Of a stretch of DNA of 64,000 nucleotides, positions 46,001 to 60,100 are shown piece by piece. The notes under the pieces are model-generated. The model worked only from the letters and a program-made list of their open reading frames with translations. It was not told the origin of the DNA and searched no databases. Position 1 is the stretch's first letter, and each line of letters opens with the position of its first letter. This DNA is from Membranipora membranacea (Eukaryota > Bryozoa > Gymnolaemata > Cheilostomatida > Membraniporidae). Where the stretch lies: positions 6,963,501-7,027,500 of the forward strand of contig OU612070.1 in assembly GCA_914767715.1 (NCBI GenBank), written 5' to 3'. The translations under genes were made by a program, and so were the position numbers.

Positions 46001-48583
46001 GTGTATTACCATGTTATGTTTTGTTACTACAGCATCAGTGAAGAACGTGCTGAGACTTTTACAACGATGTCCTATTACGTGTACCACATGGAGGCTGACC
46101 TCTACAAGCAGGGATACCTAATTTACACAGATAAACATGCTTTAAAAACCACCAACGGCATCATCTCAGAAGTTATAGCAGGTAACACCAATTACTATGG
46201 CTACAAAGAGGGAATAGGAGGAGAAGCCAGATTTTACTATATTCAAGGATTCACACAGATATCCAGCACTGATATAGTAGTCTCAAGTACCAATCGAGGC
46301 TGCATCAGGAGAATAAACAGAGTGACTGGAGTCACTTCTGTCTTTGCTGGACAATGCGAGACAACTGGATATATAGATGGCCAAGGAGCGTCTGCAAAAT
46401 TTTACTATCCAAAGGCGATGATTGTCGATGTGAAAGACCCTAATCGGCTTCTGGTCCTGGATTATTGGAACGGTGCAGTCAGAGGAGTGAGAATCGACAC
46501 AGCTGAGGTCAGCACTGTATTCATTAACAAGGCACTGAATCCTTTCAAGCGCTTTGTGCAGGATGAAGCAACTGGTGACTTAATTTTCATTGCCAGAGAA
46601 CCACAACAAAGCATTTACAGGCTTTTTTATAAAAGCTCCGAGTTACATACGCTCATTGAAAGATCAAGGTTCGGTGGCTATCAAGATGGTAAGTTATCCA
46701 TCAGCAAATTTAGGTCACCGAGTGGGTTAGGAAAAGTTGGCTCTGATGCAGTCATGATAACAGATAGATTAGACAACAAAATCAGGATTATCGATCTTGA
46801 GTTGAACGTAACAACCACAATGAAGTTCTGTCAGCAGTGCGTCTCTATAGATTCCCCATTTTCCATCTATGTCACAAATGATACTATGTTCATTGGTCAG
46901 TACAGAGCAATACTAAAATTAAAGACTGGCGAAACAACCCAATCACCAACAACCACAACACCAAAAACTAACACACCAACAGCCACAACACCAACTCCAA
47001 CTCCAACAAACACCACACTTGCATCGGCAGCTCCAACAACCACAACGTCAACAACCACCACGCAAACAACCACAACACCAACAACCAGAACACCATCGAC
47101 CACAGCACAAAGAACTATAACGCCGGCAACCACAATGCCAACAACCACAATGCCACCAACCACAACACCATCAACCACAGCACCAACAACCACAGCATCA
47201 ACATCCAGAGCACTAACAACACCATCAACCACAACTCTACCAACAACCACTTTACCGACCACCACAACATCTACCAAAGCACCAGATGCAAACCTGAGGA
47301 GACGTCTTGAATTTAAGTCTATCTATGACATCAGTTGCACTGTTCTCTCTGACTCATTGGCGTCTTTGACTCTGAGGAACAAAGCTGAGCAGAACTTCCT
47401 GAAGATAAAGCAGATATGTCAGAGCGGTCAGTGTTATCACTTAGATAATATAATCTCGTACTTATTGTATCCTGTTATGACCGAGTAGCCATGTATTATT
47501 TTATTCCTCTACCTCAATTTGTTTCTTTTCTTTGAAAAATGTATTATATCATGAACTTTGACCAATTCTTTGATGGATCGATTGGTGTGCTACAAATCAA
47601 CGATGGAGATATGAGAGTAACAGGCAACTGTCACAGTTTGACTGCTCTTGGCAGAATTTCTGAGAACACCCTGTCTCGACAAAGATCACATTCAAACAGA
47701 TTTATACACATTCAGTCAATAAACGTATCAATGTCATCATGGATATTCATATAAATTATATTATTATTATCATTATTTTCGTACAAGATTGTAGCAGAGA
47801 ATCGGGCTTTCCAGCAAAAATCAACTGTGTTGATGATGAAATACACATTAACTGGCCGACAGATGCGACGTTCAGCTCTGAGACAGTAATACCTAAAGAT
47901 CTAGAGAAGAAGCTCTCTAACAGGATACTGGCAGCCAGCTCGTCTCCAATTCTGAACATAGTCATCACTTCGAGACTACCTCCGTGAGTATTACAAAAAC
48001 ATCAATAACTAAATTTTTGAACTGATTTAATAGATTTGCGCTGTGGATCTAGAATAAGTTTGTTCCCTCTGTGGTTCCGGAGGGATATTACAAATGTATC
48101 GAGGTATCGAGGCGCCTGAATTCCAAAAATTTGTAATATCCCTCTGCCACCACAGAAGGTCACTACCACAGCTGACCTGTGGTTCTATGGTTTTGGTTGT
48201 TTGTTTGTTCTAAGGAGCTGTATTCTTGCTGTAGGCCTCACCCGACATCAATATAGAAGCTGTGAAACGGGATGGGTTGCTTGAAGAGAAAATAACTGTA
48301 CAAATGATTCTTAATCATTGATTTTGAAGCACAGTTTAGTTCAGTAGTACTTCTGCCAAATCTATCTTCAAGTTATGAAATTTCGTATCTAAAAAGTCCT
48401 AATTTCTGTCCACATTTTAGAATTGTTTATCCGTCAAAGAACATACTGGGGGCGTACGCCGATATACTTCTCACTTCTTACTGTATTAATAACACGACAT
48501 ACGATCAGACCTCTGACAGGTGTATAGTACAGGCTACTACTGATAGAAACAAAATCATTCTGCCAGATGTGGTCATCGGCTAG
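46001..48583 (+). CDS. NHL-repeat protein with threonine/proline-rich region
   Basis: Probable extracellular or surface beta-propeller protein. Exons: main exon (open from 46001, GTG; likely acceptor at 46033) to 47426, then 47788-47983, then 48421 to a stop at 48581-48583 or a donor after 48519. Phases at 47426/47788 and 47983/48421 agree. Three NHL-type motifs are visible: GYKEGIGGEARFYY (about 46199), GYIDGQGASAKFYYPKAM (about 46377) and GYQDGKLSISKFRSPSGL (about 46673). A mucin-like Thr/Pro tract follows (46930-47285), then a C-terminal region with paired cysteines (CQS, DCSRESGFP, NCVDDE). The 5' exon with start and signal peptide was not found. The last exon overlaps an antisense gag-like frame, so its end is doubtful. 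Family name is from motif reading only. Confidence 0.7.
46930..47285 (+). repeat. ACAACC-type coding minisatellite (Thr/Pro-rich)
   Basis: Irregular repeats of CCAACAACCACAAC encode about 118 residues of TTTP-like sequence within the NHL-repeat gene; such tracts are typical O-glycosylation stalks. Confidence 0.85.
48065..48159. repeat. Inverted-repeat hairpin, AATATCCCTC family
   Basis: Arms CGGAGGGATATTACAAAT and ATTTGTAATATCCCTCTG, flanked by CTCTGTGG / CCACAGA. It lies in the intron between the last two exons of the NHL-repeat gene. Related sequence is at 63890-64000. Confidence 0.75.
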
Positions 48584-49240
48584 TTGACTACCGCCTAGGT
48601 TTTGAATTTGAGAACCATAATCTACATCAGAATGGGGATCAGATTCTGTGTCTACAACCTTATTAGACGTTAAATGACCTACAGAAAAATCTGACCCGGC
48701 ACCATGACGCAACCTAGAACAATCCAGCTTAGTAGTCAACTCATCTAATCTACCTAGGTTAACATCATTAGAATTAAGCTGAGCATACTGAGTGGAAAAC
48801 TCTTTACCATAGGTTACGTGTGACTCAATCTTATCATTTAGAGCATTAGCAGATAAACTAGTATAATCTAGAGACAAAATATACTCTGTCTCTTTAACAG
48901 CTAATATAACATCACGTGACATATGTTTAGATTTGAGACCAAAAAATCTGGTAGCTGCTTCCTTGTACATAATATCAACATTGGCTAAATATTCATCCAA
49001 ATTCATACCATTGACAGTTCTATGTGGCCAAAAAATTTCTCATCTGAATTGACCAGTTCACAGTATTCAAAATGAACATCATGGATACATGAATACAAAT
49101 CCTCAATTTGCATAAAAACACTTTTCACTGGATTTATAATCACTAGCACGGTTATCTAACAAATTCTTATTGGCGGTCAACTTAGCTCTCAGTTGTGTGC
49201 ATTCTTTCTTGAGCTTGGTGATTGTTGACTCATCATCCAT
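48530..49240 (-). pseudogene. Degenerate gag-like retroelement ORF
   Basis: From an ATG at 49238-49240 on the minus strand (MDDESTITKLKKE) through at least two frame breaks (near 49115 and 49010) into a 190-codon frame starting MNLDEYLANVDIMYKE. The style, a short coiled N terminus then charged helical sequence, resembles LTR-retrotransposon gag proteins (BEL/Pao or Gypsy), but I could not assign a family and saw no protease or RT beside it. The open frame continues to 48434 over exon 3 of the NHL-repeat gene. Confidence 0.4.
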
Positions 49241-51194
49241 TGTTACTGAGCGTAGCTTTCTTGCGGTTGAATAGTCTCTCTATTGGTACTGTATCAGAAT
49301 CAGACGTGGGGTCTTGTTGGCAACGGATCGTTACTGTATTTTATCTAAGATCGTACCCTGCAAGCAAATTAATTATCTCAATGAAAGTTCAAAATAAAGG
49401 TGCAAATGAGTGCCTGTATGATACAAAGTAGAAGTGATCCACAATATCAAAACACAGTCAAGGAAAAAATCACCAATAGCCAAAAGATGTCTTATGATCA
49501 GTGAAAATCCAATCCAAATCACAAAATCCTAGCAATGCAAAATTATTACCCTAATAAAGCAATGACTTACAATAGTTAATGAGATACACGTCTTTATCTT
49601 ATCTGACAGCATAACAGATGGATAATCAAGAGATTATATTGCAGGGTGAATGTATGGCTGACAAACATGTCGCTTTCGCAATCAGCCTAAAAGTGAAATA
49701 TTAATCTACTTAAAAGATAGTCAGCATATTATAAACATCTCATCTATTTATGACAATTAAACAATTGAACAAGAGTCAAATAAATTATACTGCAGATTAT
49801 AGCAAATTATTATTGTTATAAAGTGACAGGTAAATAACAATCTCAATTTAAACAATCTAATAAACTTCACGTAATTATGAAATATGAAAAAAACAGCCAA
49901 AACTTCTTACAATCTAGATTCCTAAACTCCCTTAACAAAATGCAACTATTTCACAAAAATTACACACAAAATATAAAACTCACCATTAAGATAATAATGA
50001 CTAGCTTAAGAAGGCTTCTGATGACATAGTTAGATACGGAGATATAACAGGTATATTGAAATAAGAATGTTATAACAGAGCCTCAAAATTGCATGTTGTC
50101 ACTTGTTCACCACACACTGATGTTTATGATGCAACTTTTAATTAAAGAAAAACAGAGTTGTCCTTGCATGGCAATAAATGAGATAACTCCTAACACAGGT
50201 AGGCCTGTATGAATACTGTGTTCTTGAATCATGACTATGACTAAAATACCATGTATACTTTATGTGTTATGTTCACATGAGTAAAGAGGAGACAACCACG
50301 AATAATGTCCTCCTCAAGTTTATTGCAACTATCTATACTATCTTTAAATTCACACTGAGCTGCAAGCCAAACATTTTCAAACTGTAGAATTATGCACTGT
50401 CTTTTATTTGGGTCTCAGCTTCACTTTTGTAGTCCTTGTCGGACAGCGAATTCAATTTAGTGACCTGTTTTTAAATTTGAATAGCTACATTTAATGATCT
50501 TATAATCCTACACTACAGTAAAGGTCCAATATTAAGATAACTCTATACAAGTACCACAATGCACAGCACAGATAAGTCTCGGATTTACCTGCTTTTGCAT
50601 TCCTTACTCTCATCATCAACCATTGGATCATTCTCTCAACACTTCCCAGAGCACACCAGTAAAAAAACATGCAGTGTATGAGAAAAAAGTTTGGTGACCG
50701 AGAATTTTTTCCTGTGGAAGAATACTAACTATTTCATACCCAAAAAAGGAAGTCACGGTTTGATATCACACAGTCTAAAGTTTCCCGGTCTACCCGCCAA
50801 CAGATGAAATCTACATCTTCATGATGGGTTGTTTTCACCAATGGAATTTGCAGCAATGGATGCATTTTCACTAAAAACAAGTTAGTGAGTTGCAGCAAAG
50901 ACCAGACCTACCAAGGGGTGCAATTAAACTATCGCATCCTCAAAACTTCTTAACGTTTAGAGATAGGAGTTAGAATTTTAATAATATATCATGAGTAAAA
51001 TAATATTTATGTAGTGACGCACCTCACACAAGTTTTTTTAGGCTGATATCAAACCAAATCATAAATTTTGTGAATTGGAAAGCTAAGTCTCAGAATTAAG
51101 GTATGGTTGGGGGTTGCAGCTCTTCAATTCCCTCTCTCTTTAACATTGAAACCTGGCTTGATAAGCTCGTCATATGACACATCGTGTGTTGTCG
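49241..51194. other. Intergenic region between two convergent genes
   Basis: About 2 kb of AT-rich sequence between the gag-like remnant and the stop of the TSR gene. I see no exon, RNA gene or repeat that I can support. Confidence 0.5.
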
Positions 51195-54100
51195 CTAGTC
51201 GCTATCCACCGGACAGAGTTTGGTGTTACACTCTTTCTCAAACTGACCCTCTCCTGTACAAGGCGCACCTCCATGTTTGCTTTTAGGGTTAGTACAAGTA
51301 CGGCTTTTAATTTGGGTTCCTCCTCCGCAACTTGCATCACAACTTCCCCAATTTGACCAGGATGACCAGTAGCCATCAACAGCACATGGTTGGTGATAGC
51401 ATAACTGTGGTTCCCATCGCTCACCATAACATTTAGATCCATATCCATTAATAGGATTCAAGCAAGTTCGAGATCTACCTCGAAAACCTCCACCACAGGT
51501 GACAGTGCAGCTTCCCCATTCTGACCAGTCTGCCCAGATGTCCTCAGCAAGACAAAATGTGTCACATTCCACAACTTCTTCATTACTCCCTTTACAGTCA
51601 GTACCCTGATTAGCAGGGGCAGGATCAACACAGCTTCGGGTTCTTCTACGGTTCCCCTTACCACACGTTGGATCACATGTTGTCCAGTCAGACCAACCAG
51701 CCCAGCTCCCATCCACAGGACATGGAGAGGTATTGCATTTACCACTTTCCCAACTACTTGAACCGAGGCGTGTTCTTACCCGCAATCCCATCCCACAAGT
51801 GCGATCACATGCCTCCCAGGAATTCCATTGTCTTACCGGACATCCAGAAGGTTTGCAGTTTATTCTTCTAGTTTTTTGTCCAACACAGTTTGAGCCTCCA
51901 TATAAAGGAGCGGGAGCAGAGCAGGTACGGAATGTGTGCCGTTTTCCAACGTTTCCTTCACATCGACATTCACTCCAGCTTGACCAACCGTCCCAGCTAC
52001 CATCGATTGGGCATGGGGTTACAAGGCAGGGTCGACTTTCATTGCGATTCCCATGACAATATGATTCTTCTTCACAGTTGCGATATCTAGTTTGGTAGCC
52101 ATCTCCACAAGTTCTGTCACACTGTGTCCAATATGACCATCCAGACTGGACGTTTTCAGGCACAAGACAGCTTCTAACCTGACATGGTCGATGCTCATCT
52201 AGATCATTCATCGAAGTGTCACAGAACACAGTTGCGGAGGGATCCGGCACATATATTTGGCAAAGACGTGACCTCCTTTGAATTCCTGGACCACATGATG
52301 TGCTGCAAGGTGCCCAATCTCTCCAATCGCTCATACTGTCTTCACGTGTGCGTGCTTGGGTGCCTTACAACATAAAAGAGGGCTACATATGTAATGAAAT
52401 TGTGAAATTTAAATGTATGATGTATTTTAGTTTTTTGTTTTGACAAGAACTATTAAATAAGATTATCAGTTCTCTCTAACAGGGAAAGGAATTCCATTCC
52501 CCTAGGGTTGGTTCAAGTTTGATCATATGATATATTGAAAGCCTCATTTAACAGGTACAATACATAGTGTTTATAATAGCACACTTACGATACGCCGTAT
52601 ATTGTATGTTATATTGGTCACCGGGTCCATAGTGGGCTACTTGGATTCTCGCAGAAGTATCGCTGTTAGTCTGATAGGCCGCTATATCTACATTATATCT
52701 ATGTTTGTTATCAGATCTATGCACCAATGTTCTCCGACAGTCCACATGCTGATCGCACTCCATCTACACAAACGTATTGTATTAAACTTCTAAAATTTCT
52801 GAAGCTTGTTCACAAGTAGTTATCTCCCTTGCATGATGGACTATATTACTGGACTCCTGGTTCAGCCAGAATAACAGGATAGAATTCATTGTAGAATGAT
52901 TTGTTAGGAAAGCAGTGAATACTTAATATATAAAATACTCATAGGACTATAGGAGATTATCTTCATCGATGGATGAGTCAGTGATCATAATACACGCAGA
53001 CATACATTGTCAGCTAATTTAATGTAAGCCATGCAGTGTGACAATATACCAGTATACATGCACATGCACATTATATTTTACAGAAGGAGAAGTATAAATA
53101 CGAGGATGCTGGAGCGTGAAAGCTCCCCTAAAAAAAGAATGGGGTTGATGGCCCTAATTAGCGAGCCCGCAATTCACTAACTCGAAGTTGTGTTCTCTCA
53201 TCACACAGCACATTCTATTCATTCCACCATCGCCACCCTATGAAACACAGCGCTTGAGTTAAGTTATCGGCCCTAAATGAACCATTGTTGGGACCTCTTG
53301 TAATGATTTAAGCTATCCTTCCAGTTTGTCTGCTTTGTATTTCCATGCTGTCACATGTCTTTTGATGCTATCACATATCTTTCCATGAGTCAATCAGAAG
53401 ATGAGTACACAGGAGAGTTATACACCCAAGGGTGATGGGGATGATAATAAAATGCAACTACCATCGTTCTCTGCCTATTGGCTAAGATCGCTGGCAATGG
53501 GCGATTAGTGCCTCTAGGATGCATTCTAGTTTTCTAGGATGTATCCATAGACTTAATATACTACCTAGACAGGACAATGCTTATGCTTCACTGATCATAA
53601 TATGTCCCACTTAAATAGCACGGCATGACGTAATTAGTTTGTGCTGTGAGCCATAGTTTACTATATACCATTCAATGAAATAATGTGAAAAATCAAGGGA
53701 CGCTGGGCATGATATCAGCCCCTTATTATTCAAACACAAAGAAAATTGCTGAGTGTATGTAAAAGACCGATCCGCACGAGATGGTATTCATAATTTGTCC
53801 CCAGAACTAGAACTTTTTATGACAATAATTACAATCATTGGCCAATAAACACTGAAATAAACACAGCCATTTACCCCCAGCACTTCCATCACTACTATAA
53901 AAATGTAAAGAATACATATAACACAATATCAAAAATATTTTGTTGGACGAGCCAGATCTTATCACCACCATCATCGTTTTTTTCTTCAAAATTGTTCCTA
54001 GTAGTGACTGCACACAACCAGTCAGTTCAAATTGGATTGCCAATTTTATTGTCGCTTCACAAGGAAGAATAGATCTGTGCTGTAAATTTAGTATGCAAAC

Positions 54101-57100
54101 TACAGATAGCTGTTGTTCCTGAGTACGTATGATGAATCTAGAGTATATGACAATAACTTATAATTTTTAAACTTCAGTACTGTTGTAGTCAAAATCTAAT
54201 GGCCTTTACTGTGACCAAACTTAATTTTGCCGATGCCGGTAAGGTTCTTTGAGTTTATCAATCTGATATCGGCGTCAACAGTGAATGTCAATTGCTTCCT
54301 TGACCTATTCGCAGACACAGCAGTGTGAAAAAATTAGTTATGCTACAAATTTTTTGGGCGTACAGATTGAGAAGAACCTGAATTTTAATGCCCACACCGA
54401 TGAAATTATAGGAAAATGTAGATCTGAACTATTTTTGATGAAGAAACTCAATACGATAGGCCTTAATGTTGAGGGATTGAGAATTTTTTATACCAGTAAT
54501 GTCAGATCTGTGATTACCTATGGCGCTCCAGCTTGGTACTGTTTTTTATCTGACACTAACAAACAGAGACTAGAGATTATGCAGAAATCATGCATCAATG
54601 CTATATTACCCGAGTTCAATTATGATGAGGCCCTTATAGCTCTCGATTTACCAAAGCTAAATAAGTTTTTATTTGATATCTCTGAATGCCATTTTAGTAA
54701 GATTTTGAATAATGTACACCATCCTCTGTATGACCGAACCATTTTTAACCACGGTAGATTGTCCTCTCGCTTGAAGTACTTTTTCAGACCTGCCAGATGC
54801 CGCACAGTGAAAAGGCAACATAGTCTTTTCAATTACTTTATGATGTTTCGGAACAGCAGTTTTATCTATTAACAATAACTTTTAAATGCCAAACAGCTCT
54901 CGGAAGCATCCAGTTTTGTCGCATAATTGTGATAGAGGATGTAAAATAAACCTAATACCTAATACCTATTACAACAAGACACGTCATCATCTGAGAAAAT
55001 GGAACTACATGCAATGATGAAACTACAGGAAAAGAATGGAAGTATTATTTCTAATACTTTCCAAGACTGGAAAATAAATGCCGGCCTAACAATCACCAGC
55101 ATTATTGCTTGACTCAGCCGAGAGTTGCGTGCTCATATGCATCACAGCTGCTCACAAGCACAAACCTCCGTAGCCTAGCCTGCAATAAATTTTTGTTGGT
55201 ATGAGCTAAGGTTTAGTATGAATAATGGCTATTAGTATAGAACCCAGTCTGAGCCACAAAATAGCGGTTCTGAACCCTTTATTTAGACAGCTAGAGAAGT
55301 TTTTGAATAAATGAGCAGCAACAATCCGTTCTGCAATGACTAAAAAATCACTCTTTAAGGAGACATTGTCAATTATACAGTCACATGCTTCCATCCTTTT
55401 TCCTCTGTAGTTTCATCATTACATGTAGTTCCATTTGCTCAGATCATGACGTGTTCTGGTTTGGTTTGGCTTATTATAACAATCATTGTATTAGCAGGCG
55501 ATAGGATTGGATTGGTACATGAAAATGAACATTTTAAATTCCGCTGTGAGCTGACATGAAGTATGGAAAAAAGCTCTTTAAATGCTTTTCTGTCCTGCAC
55601 TTTGGCGGGCAATAGATGGTATGTAGGCGAGAGGATACCTTTGCACAGTTGAAAACAACACAACTAAAAAGAGGATGGTCTTAATCCGACACAATTTCGT
55701 TTAAAAAGTTAATAATATCAGTAATAACTTTTTTTTCACGCTGCTGTTTCTGTGTATAGGTAGGGGAAGCAATAGACATTCACTGTTGACGCCGTTATCA
55801 CATTTATAAACTCAAAAAACCTTACCGGCATCGGCAAAATTAAGTTTGGCCACGGTAAAGGCCATTAGATTTTGACTACAGTACTGAAGTATAATAATTT
55901 TAAGTTATTGTCACATACTCTAGATTCATCATACGTACTCAGGAACAACAGCTATCTGTAGTTTGCATACTCATTTAACAGCACAGATCTATTCTTCCTT
56001 GTGAAGCGACAATAAAATTAGCAATCCAATTTGAGCAGACTGGTTGTTTTTAGTCACAACTTCGTCTCTTATCATAAAAAGTTCTGGTTCTGGAGACAAA
56101 TTACGAATACCATCTTGTGCGGAAAGGTCTTTTACATACACTCACCAATTTTCTTTGTGTTTGAATAATAAGGGGCTGGACAGGGGCTGATATCATGCCC
56201 AGCGTCCCTTGATTTTTCACATTATTTCATTGATGGATATATAGTAAACTATGGCTCACAGCACAAACTAATTACGTCATGTCGCTCTATTTAAGTGGGA
56301 CAGTATTGAATGCTTTTGGTCTGTCTAGGTAGTATATTAAGTCTATGGATGTATCAAATTCTCAGTATGAGGATTAAGGGCACCTTGCGTCCCTCTTTAG
56401 GGGCGGCCAAAACTTCTGTTTCTTACTAAACAGCAACAGCAACTACCAACGTTTGAGCACTTATACAACATAAATAAGTATTTTTATGTCTCACCTCCAT
56501 ATAAGTTGGTTCACTTCTGAGTTCAAGATCCTTCTGGCCATTCACTTTCAATTGAATTCCCCATTTCTTTGGTAAAACAATCAGCCATTTATGGACTTGA
56601 TAAAACTTCTCCTCAATTCCAGGATGAGGATTCTTTATCAATCCATACAGCGCAGTTTGGTAATCTGCAGAGAAAGTTTTAACTGCTGATTCATTCACAG
56701 CCGGAATTATCTTATGACATACAAATCAATAACAGGTTCCGCTATGATGTGGTAATGTGAGTTTTGGAAACCTAGTTTGCGACGATTGGTCGTTCACGGG
56801 CAAGAGTCTGGGGGGGCTCAGACTGACAGTACACTAGTGCAATGTCAGGTGGTGACAGGTAAGCCACTAGAGCTTAAAGATCGCAAAAGTCATAATGAGC
56901 AACGACAAAAATCGGTAGTAATAATATTGTAATCATACTCACGATCCTGGTTAACGTGTTTATCCATGTTACCCTTTACTTTACCTACAGCTAAAATATC
57001 CAGATAATATCAATAACTAAACAATGTGGAAGCTTAGGTTGATGGGCAGCCAAGTTCAAATACAGGATATCGGCACAGAATGCAAAGCTGGGAGTTCTCA

Positions 57101-60100
57101 GGAACCTCTATAGCTTTTGAGACAGTCAAAATCGATAAAGGTGAGTGAGTTCAAGAATTTAAACTCACTGACTTATAATAAATAAAGAAATAATAGGTAT
57201 ACACACTGAATATATTTCATCTCTTTTGCCTAGAAGACTAAAAGTATCAATATGTTAGGCACTGATCTGGAAAATACAAATTGAACACATGCTTTCTTAT
57301 TGGCTAGGTATCAGACTATAAATGAGATATTTCATCATCTTTCTAATTGACCGACCTTGGTAACATAAGAAATCAAATCATTTTTTATGTGTCAACCTTT
57401 TTGGTTTCTTTTTTAATGGCACTTTTGAAAAACATTTTCTTAAAAATGATATAGATGCTTATAAGGTATTGAAAAAAAATCAGGAAGCAGGAGCAAAAAA
57501 TCCTCGACAATATTAGGTCACTGGCAGTATTAGCATGTAACAAGCCAGTGACGTTATGCTTGTGATGAGCTTGTCCTTAGGTTAGGTGGCTATGGGAATT
57601 ATACAAGAACAATTTTCCAAGTGCTCAATACTGCTTCATGTAAGAGCTTGTTTTGTTTCTTTTTTGTCAAATTCAAATAGCGATCTAAGAAAGGTTTTCA
57701 AAGGCTGCAGCCAATCAATTCAATCAGATTGAGGGAAATATAGTGCCATTGTTATGACTTCTTAAAGTAGCAGACAACCCTGCCAGTACTAAATACAAAA
57801 CAAGATGCAATTCACTTTCACCGGTAGGCAAAATAGTCAACAATAAAAATCTAAGGTATAAGCTCTGGTTATGCACCACAGGGCAGTCAGCAGTCCCTTA
57901 ACCCCATAGCTGCAATAAACTGAATTAAATTTAGAAGCTTTGTTTGGTTTATAATCTAAAATAAACTGCTAAATTTTTATTGCTAGCAATAATATTGTGT
58001 TTGTAGATGATTTTGTAACTGAGATGACTTTTTATGTACTAAAATTGACACTACAAAAAGATAACTGCTTCAATTCTAGAAGCAAATTCTTTCACATATA
58101 TTCTTTTCAAATGATATAATTTATTTAGTGGTTGCTAATGTGATTCCACTAACACGCAATGGAGCATCCTGAGCACTTAGACTAGCCCGGGCTAGGCTTA
58201 TTGTTATACTGCAATAAGGGGATCATCATTTAAGTGTCCATCAGTTACAGGGGAGATAACAATAACATACTCTAGACCCTTCTAGACCCTGGGTTATCGC
58301 ACTTTGAAATATATTACATCATTCAATATGTCCTTATATGTGAAAAAATGTTTTTGTTTATTGCTATATTGATATGAACATAGGTTGTTTTTTTGCTATT
58401 CTCAACACTTTAAACAACCGTTGCTATAAAAGGGCTGAATCGAGAGAAAAAAGGGAGACTGGCAAAGAAGGAAGCCGCTACTGGAGCCTCAAAGATATAA
58501 CTTTCAAACACTCCTACTAACTACTTGGTTATAATGAAATACATTCACCACATGCAGACATAATTCATTCAATGTATAGCAGGAAAAATGACCAAGACTT
58601 TTTAGGTAAATAGCCATTAAAATCTTATGGTAATGTTAGTTGTATTGATATTGATCTAATCTTTTTGTTCTGTCAGAGGATCGGAGTCTATGCACTAGGA
58701 CTAGGCCACATGACTGCTTCTCAAGACCCGATGACACCCTCCAAATACCGTCACATACCTCTCACAGCCCCTCAAGACTGCATGCAAGGTTCTGCATGAT
58801 ATCATATTTGCACAACTGCTGTGATTAGTGTTTGCATACACCTAATTCCGATGACCGGACATCATCGTGTCTTTAACTATTAACCCATTGTGATGGATAC
58901 CAGGTACAGATTTTTGGGTGGGACCATTCAATAGTCTAGGGGAGGCGACTAGAAATAAGGCTGACATGAACTTAATAATAATATATATTAATTTAGGTTC
59001 TGTTATAGACAGTTTTCTGAGGTCTAATTTGAGGAGTTGTCCTCTCTCCAGTTTGGTACTTTTAACCCACGCCGCATAGGAAAAACGTGCTGAAAGAGGG
59101 TTATCTTGAAAACCGCTTATGATAGGATAAAAATGATTTTTGATTCAAAATCATCACCATTGAAAACCCTGGGAGCCAGGGTTTCCAAATCATTGGGGAC
59201 TTGAAAGCTGATAAATCTCAATTTTAGTGATGAAATTCAAGAAAAATCCTGCCAAATTGTCCGCAAAACAGGCAGGAAATGCTATAATTGACTATCCAAA
59301 TACAAAATTTATTTTCCAAACGATGCCCCTATCAGTTTTCAATGGTGCAGATTCTGAATCAAAAATCATTTTTATCCTCACATAAGCGGTTTTCAAGATA
59401 ACCCTCTTTTCAGCACGTTTTTCCTATGCGGCATGGGTTAAAAGTACCAAACTGGAGTGAGGACAACTCCGAATTGAGGCTCAAATCGGAGCTCAGAAAA
59501 CTGTCTATTGATCATTTCGTAGTTTTGTGATGGTAGCAACTCTGCTCCAGTAGCTGTTTCTTGTAATTGAGATTCAAAAGCCAGCAATGTATTCTTGTTT
59601 AAGTAATACTGCTGGATATATTCCCCCCCCCTCAGCGGATCAGCGGTTGGGGGTGGGATCTACTCATATACATATCAAAGAGAATTTTAAGCTATCATTC
59701 ATTAATTGACTATTAAAAAGGTTTATTAGCCGTTTTTCCGGTCAGAATAAGTCAGGACGGGTAAGAATCCGCGACCAAGAGAACTTTCAGAGATCTGCAC
59801 TTACTATTCAAAGGCCTTCACTAAGAAGGGAAAACAATTTTTCTTGTATATGAATAAAGGAGACTGAATGTGATAATGATACTTTCAAATCAAAACAAGT
59901 AGCTAGTCGATGATTGCATTAAAATTCGTTATGATGTGCTATCGAGGCATACAATACAGAATAAAATCTTTCTTTTCATTTTTCGTCTAGGTGATATCAT
60001 TAATTTCTTAGGAGAGACAAAGTTACGGTATGGTCCTCCCATTCGACTCGTGCTGATTCCGCTCTACTGCTCAGACATTAGCCGATGTCATTGAATACGT

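Noticed and set aside
46897-47277. Valine-rich 126-codon minus-strand frame
   Set aside because: Antisense shadow of the ACAACC coding minisatellite.
55439-55663. Minus-strand 74-codon frame as a separate gene
   Set aside because: It falls in the right copy of the inverted retroelement pair and reads as the tail of the same LINE fragment.
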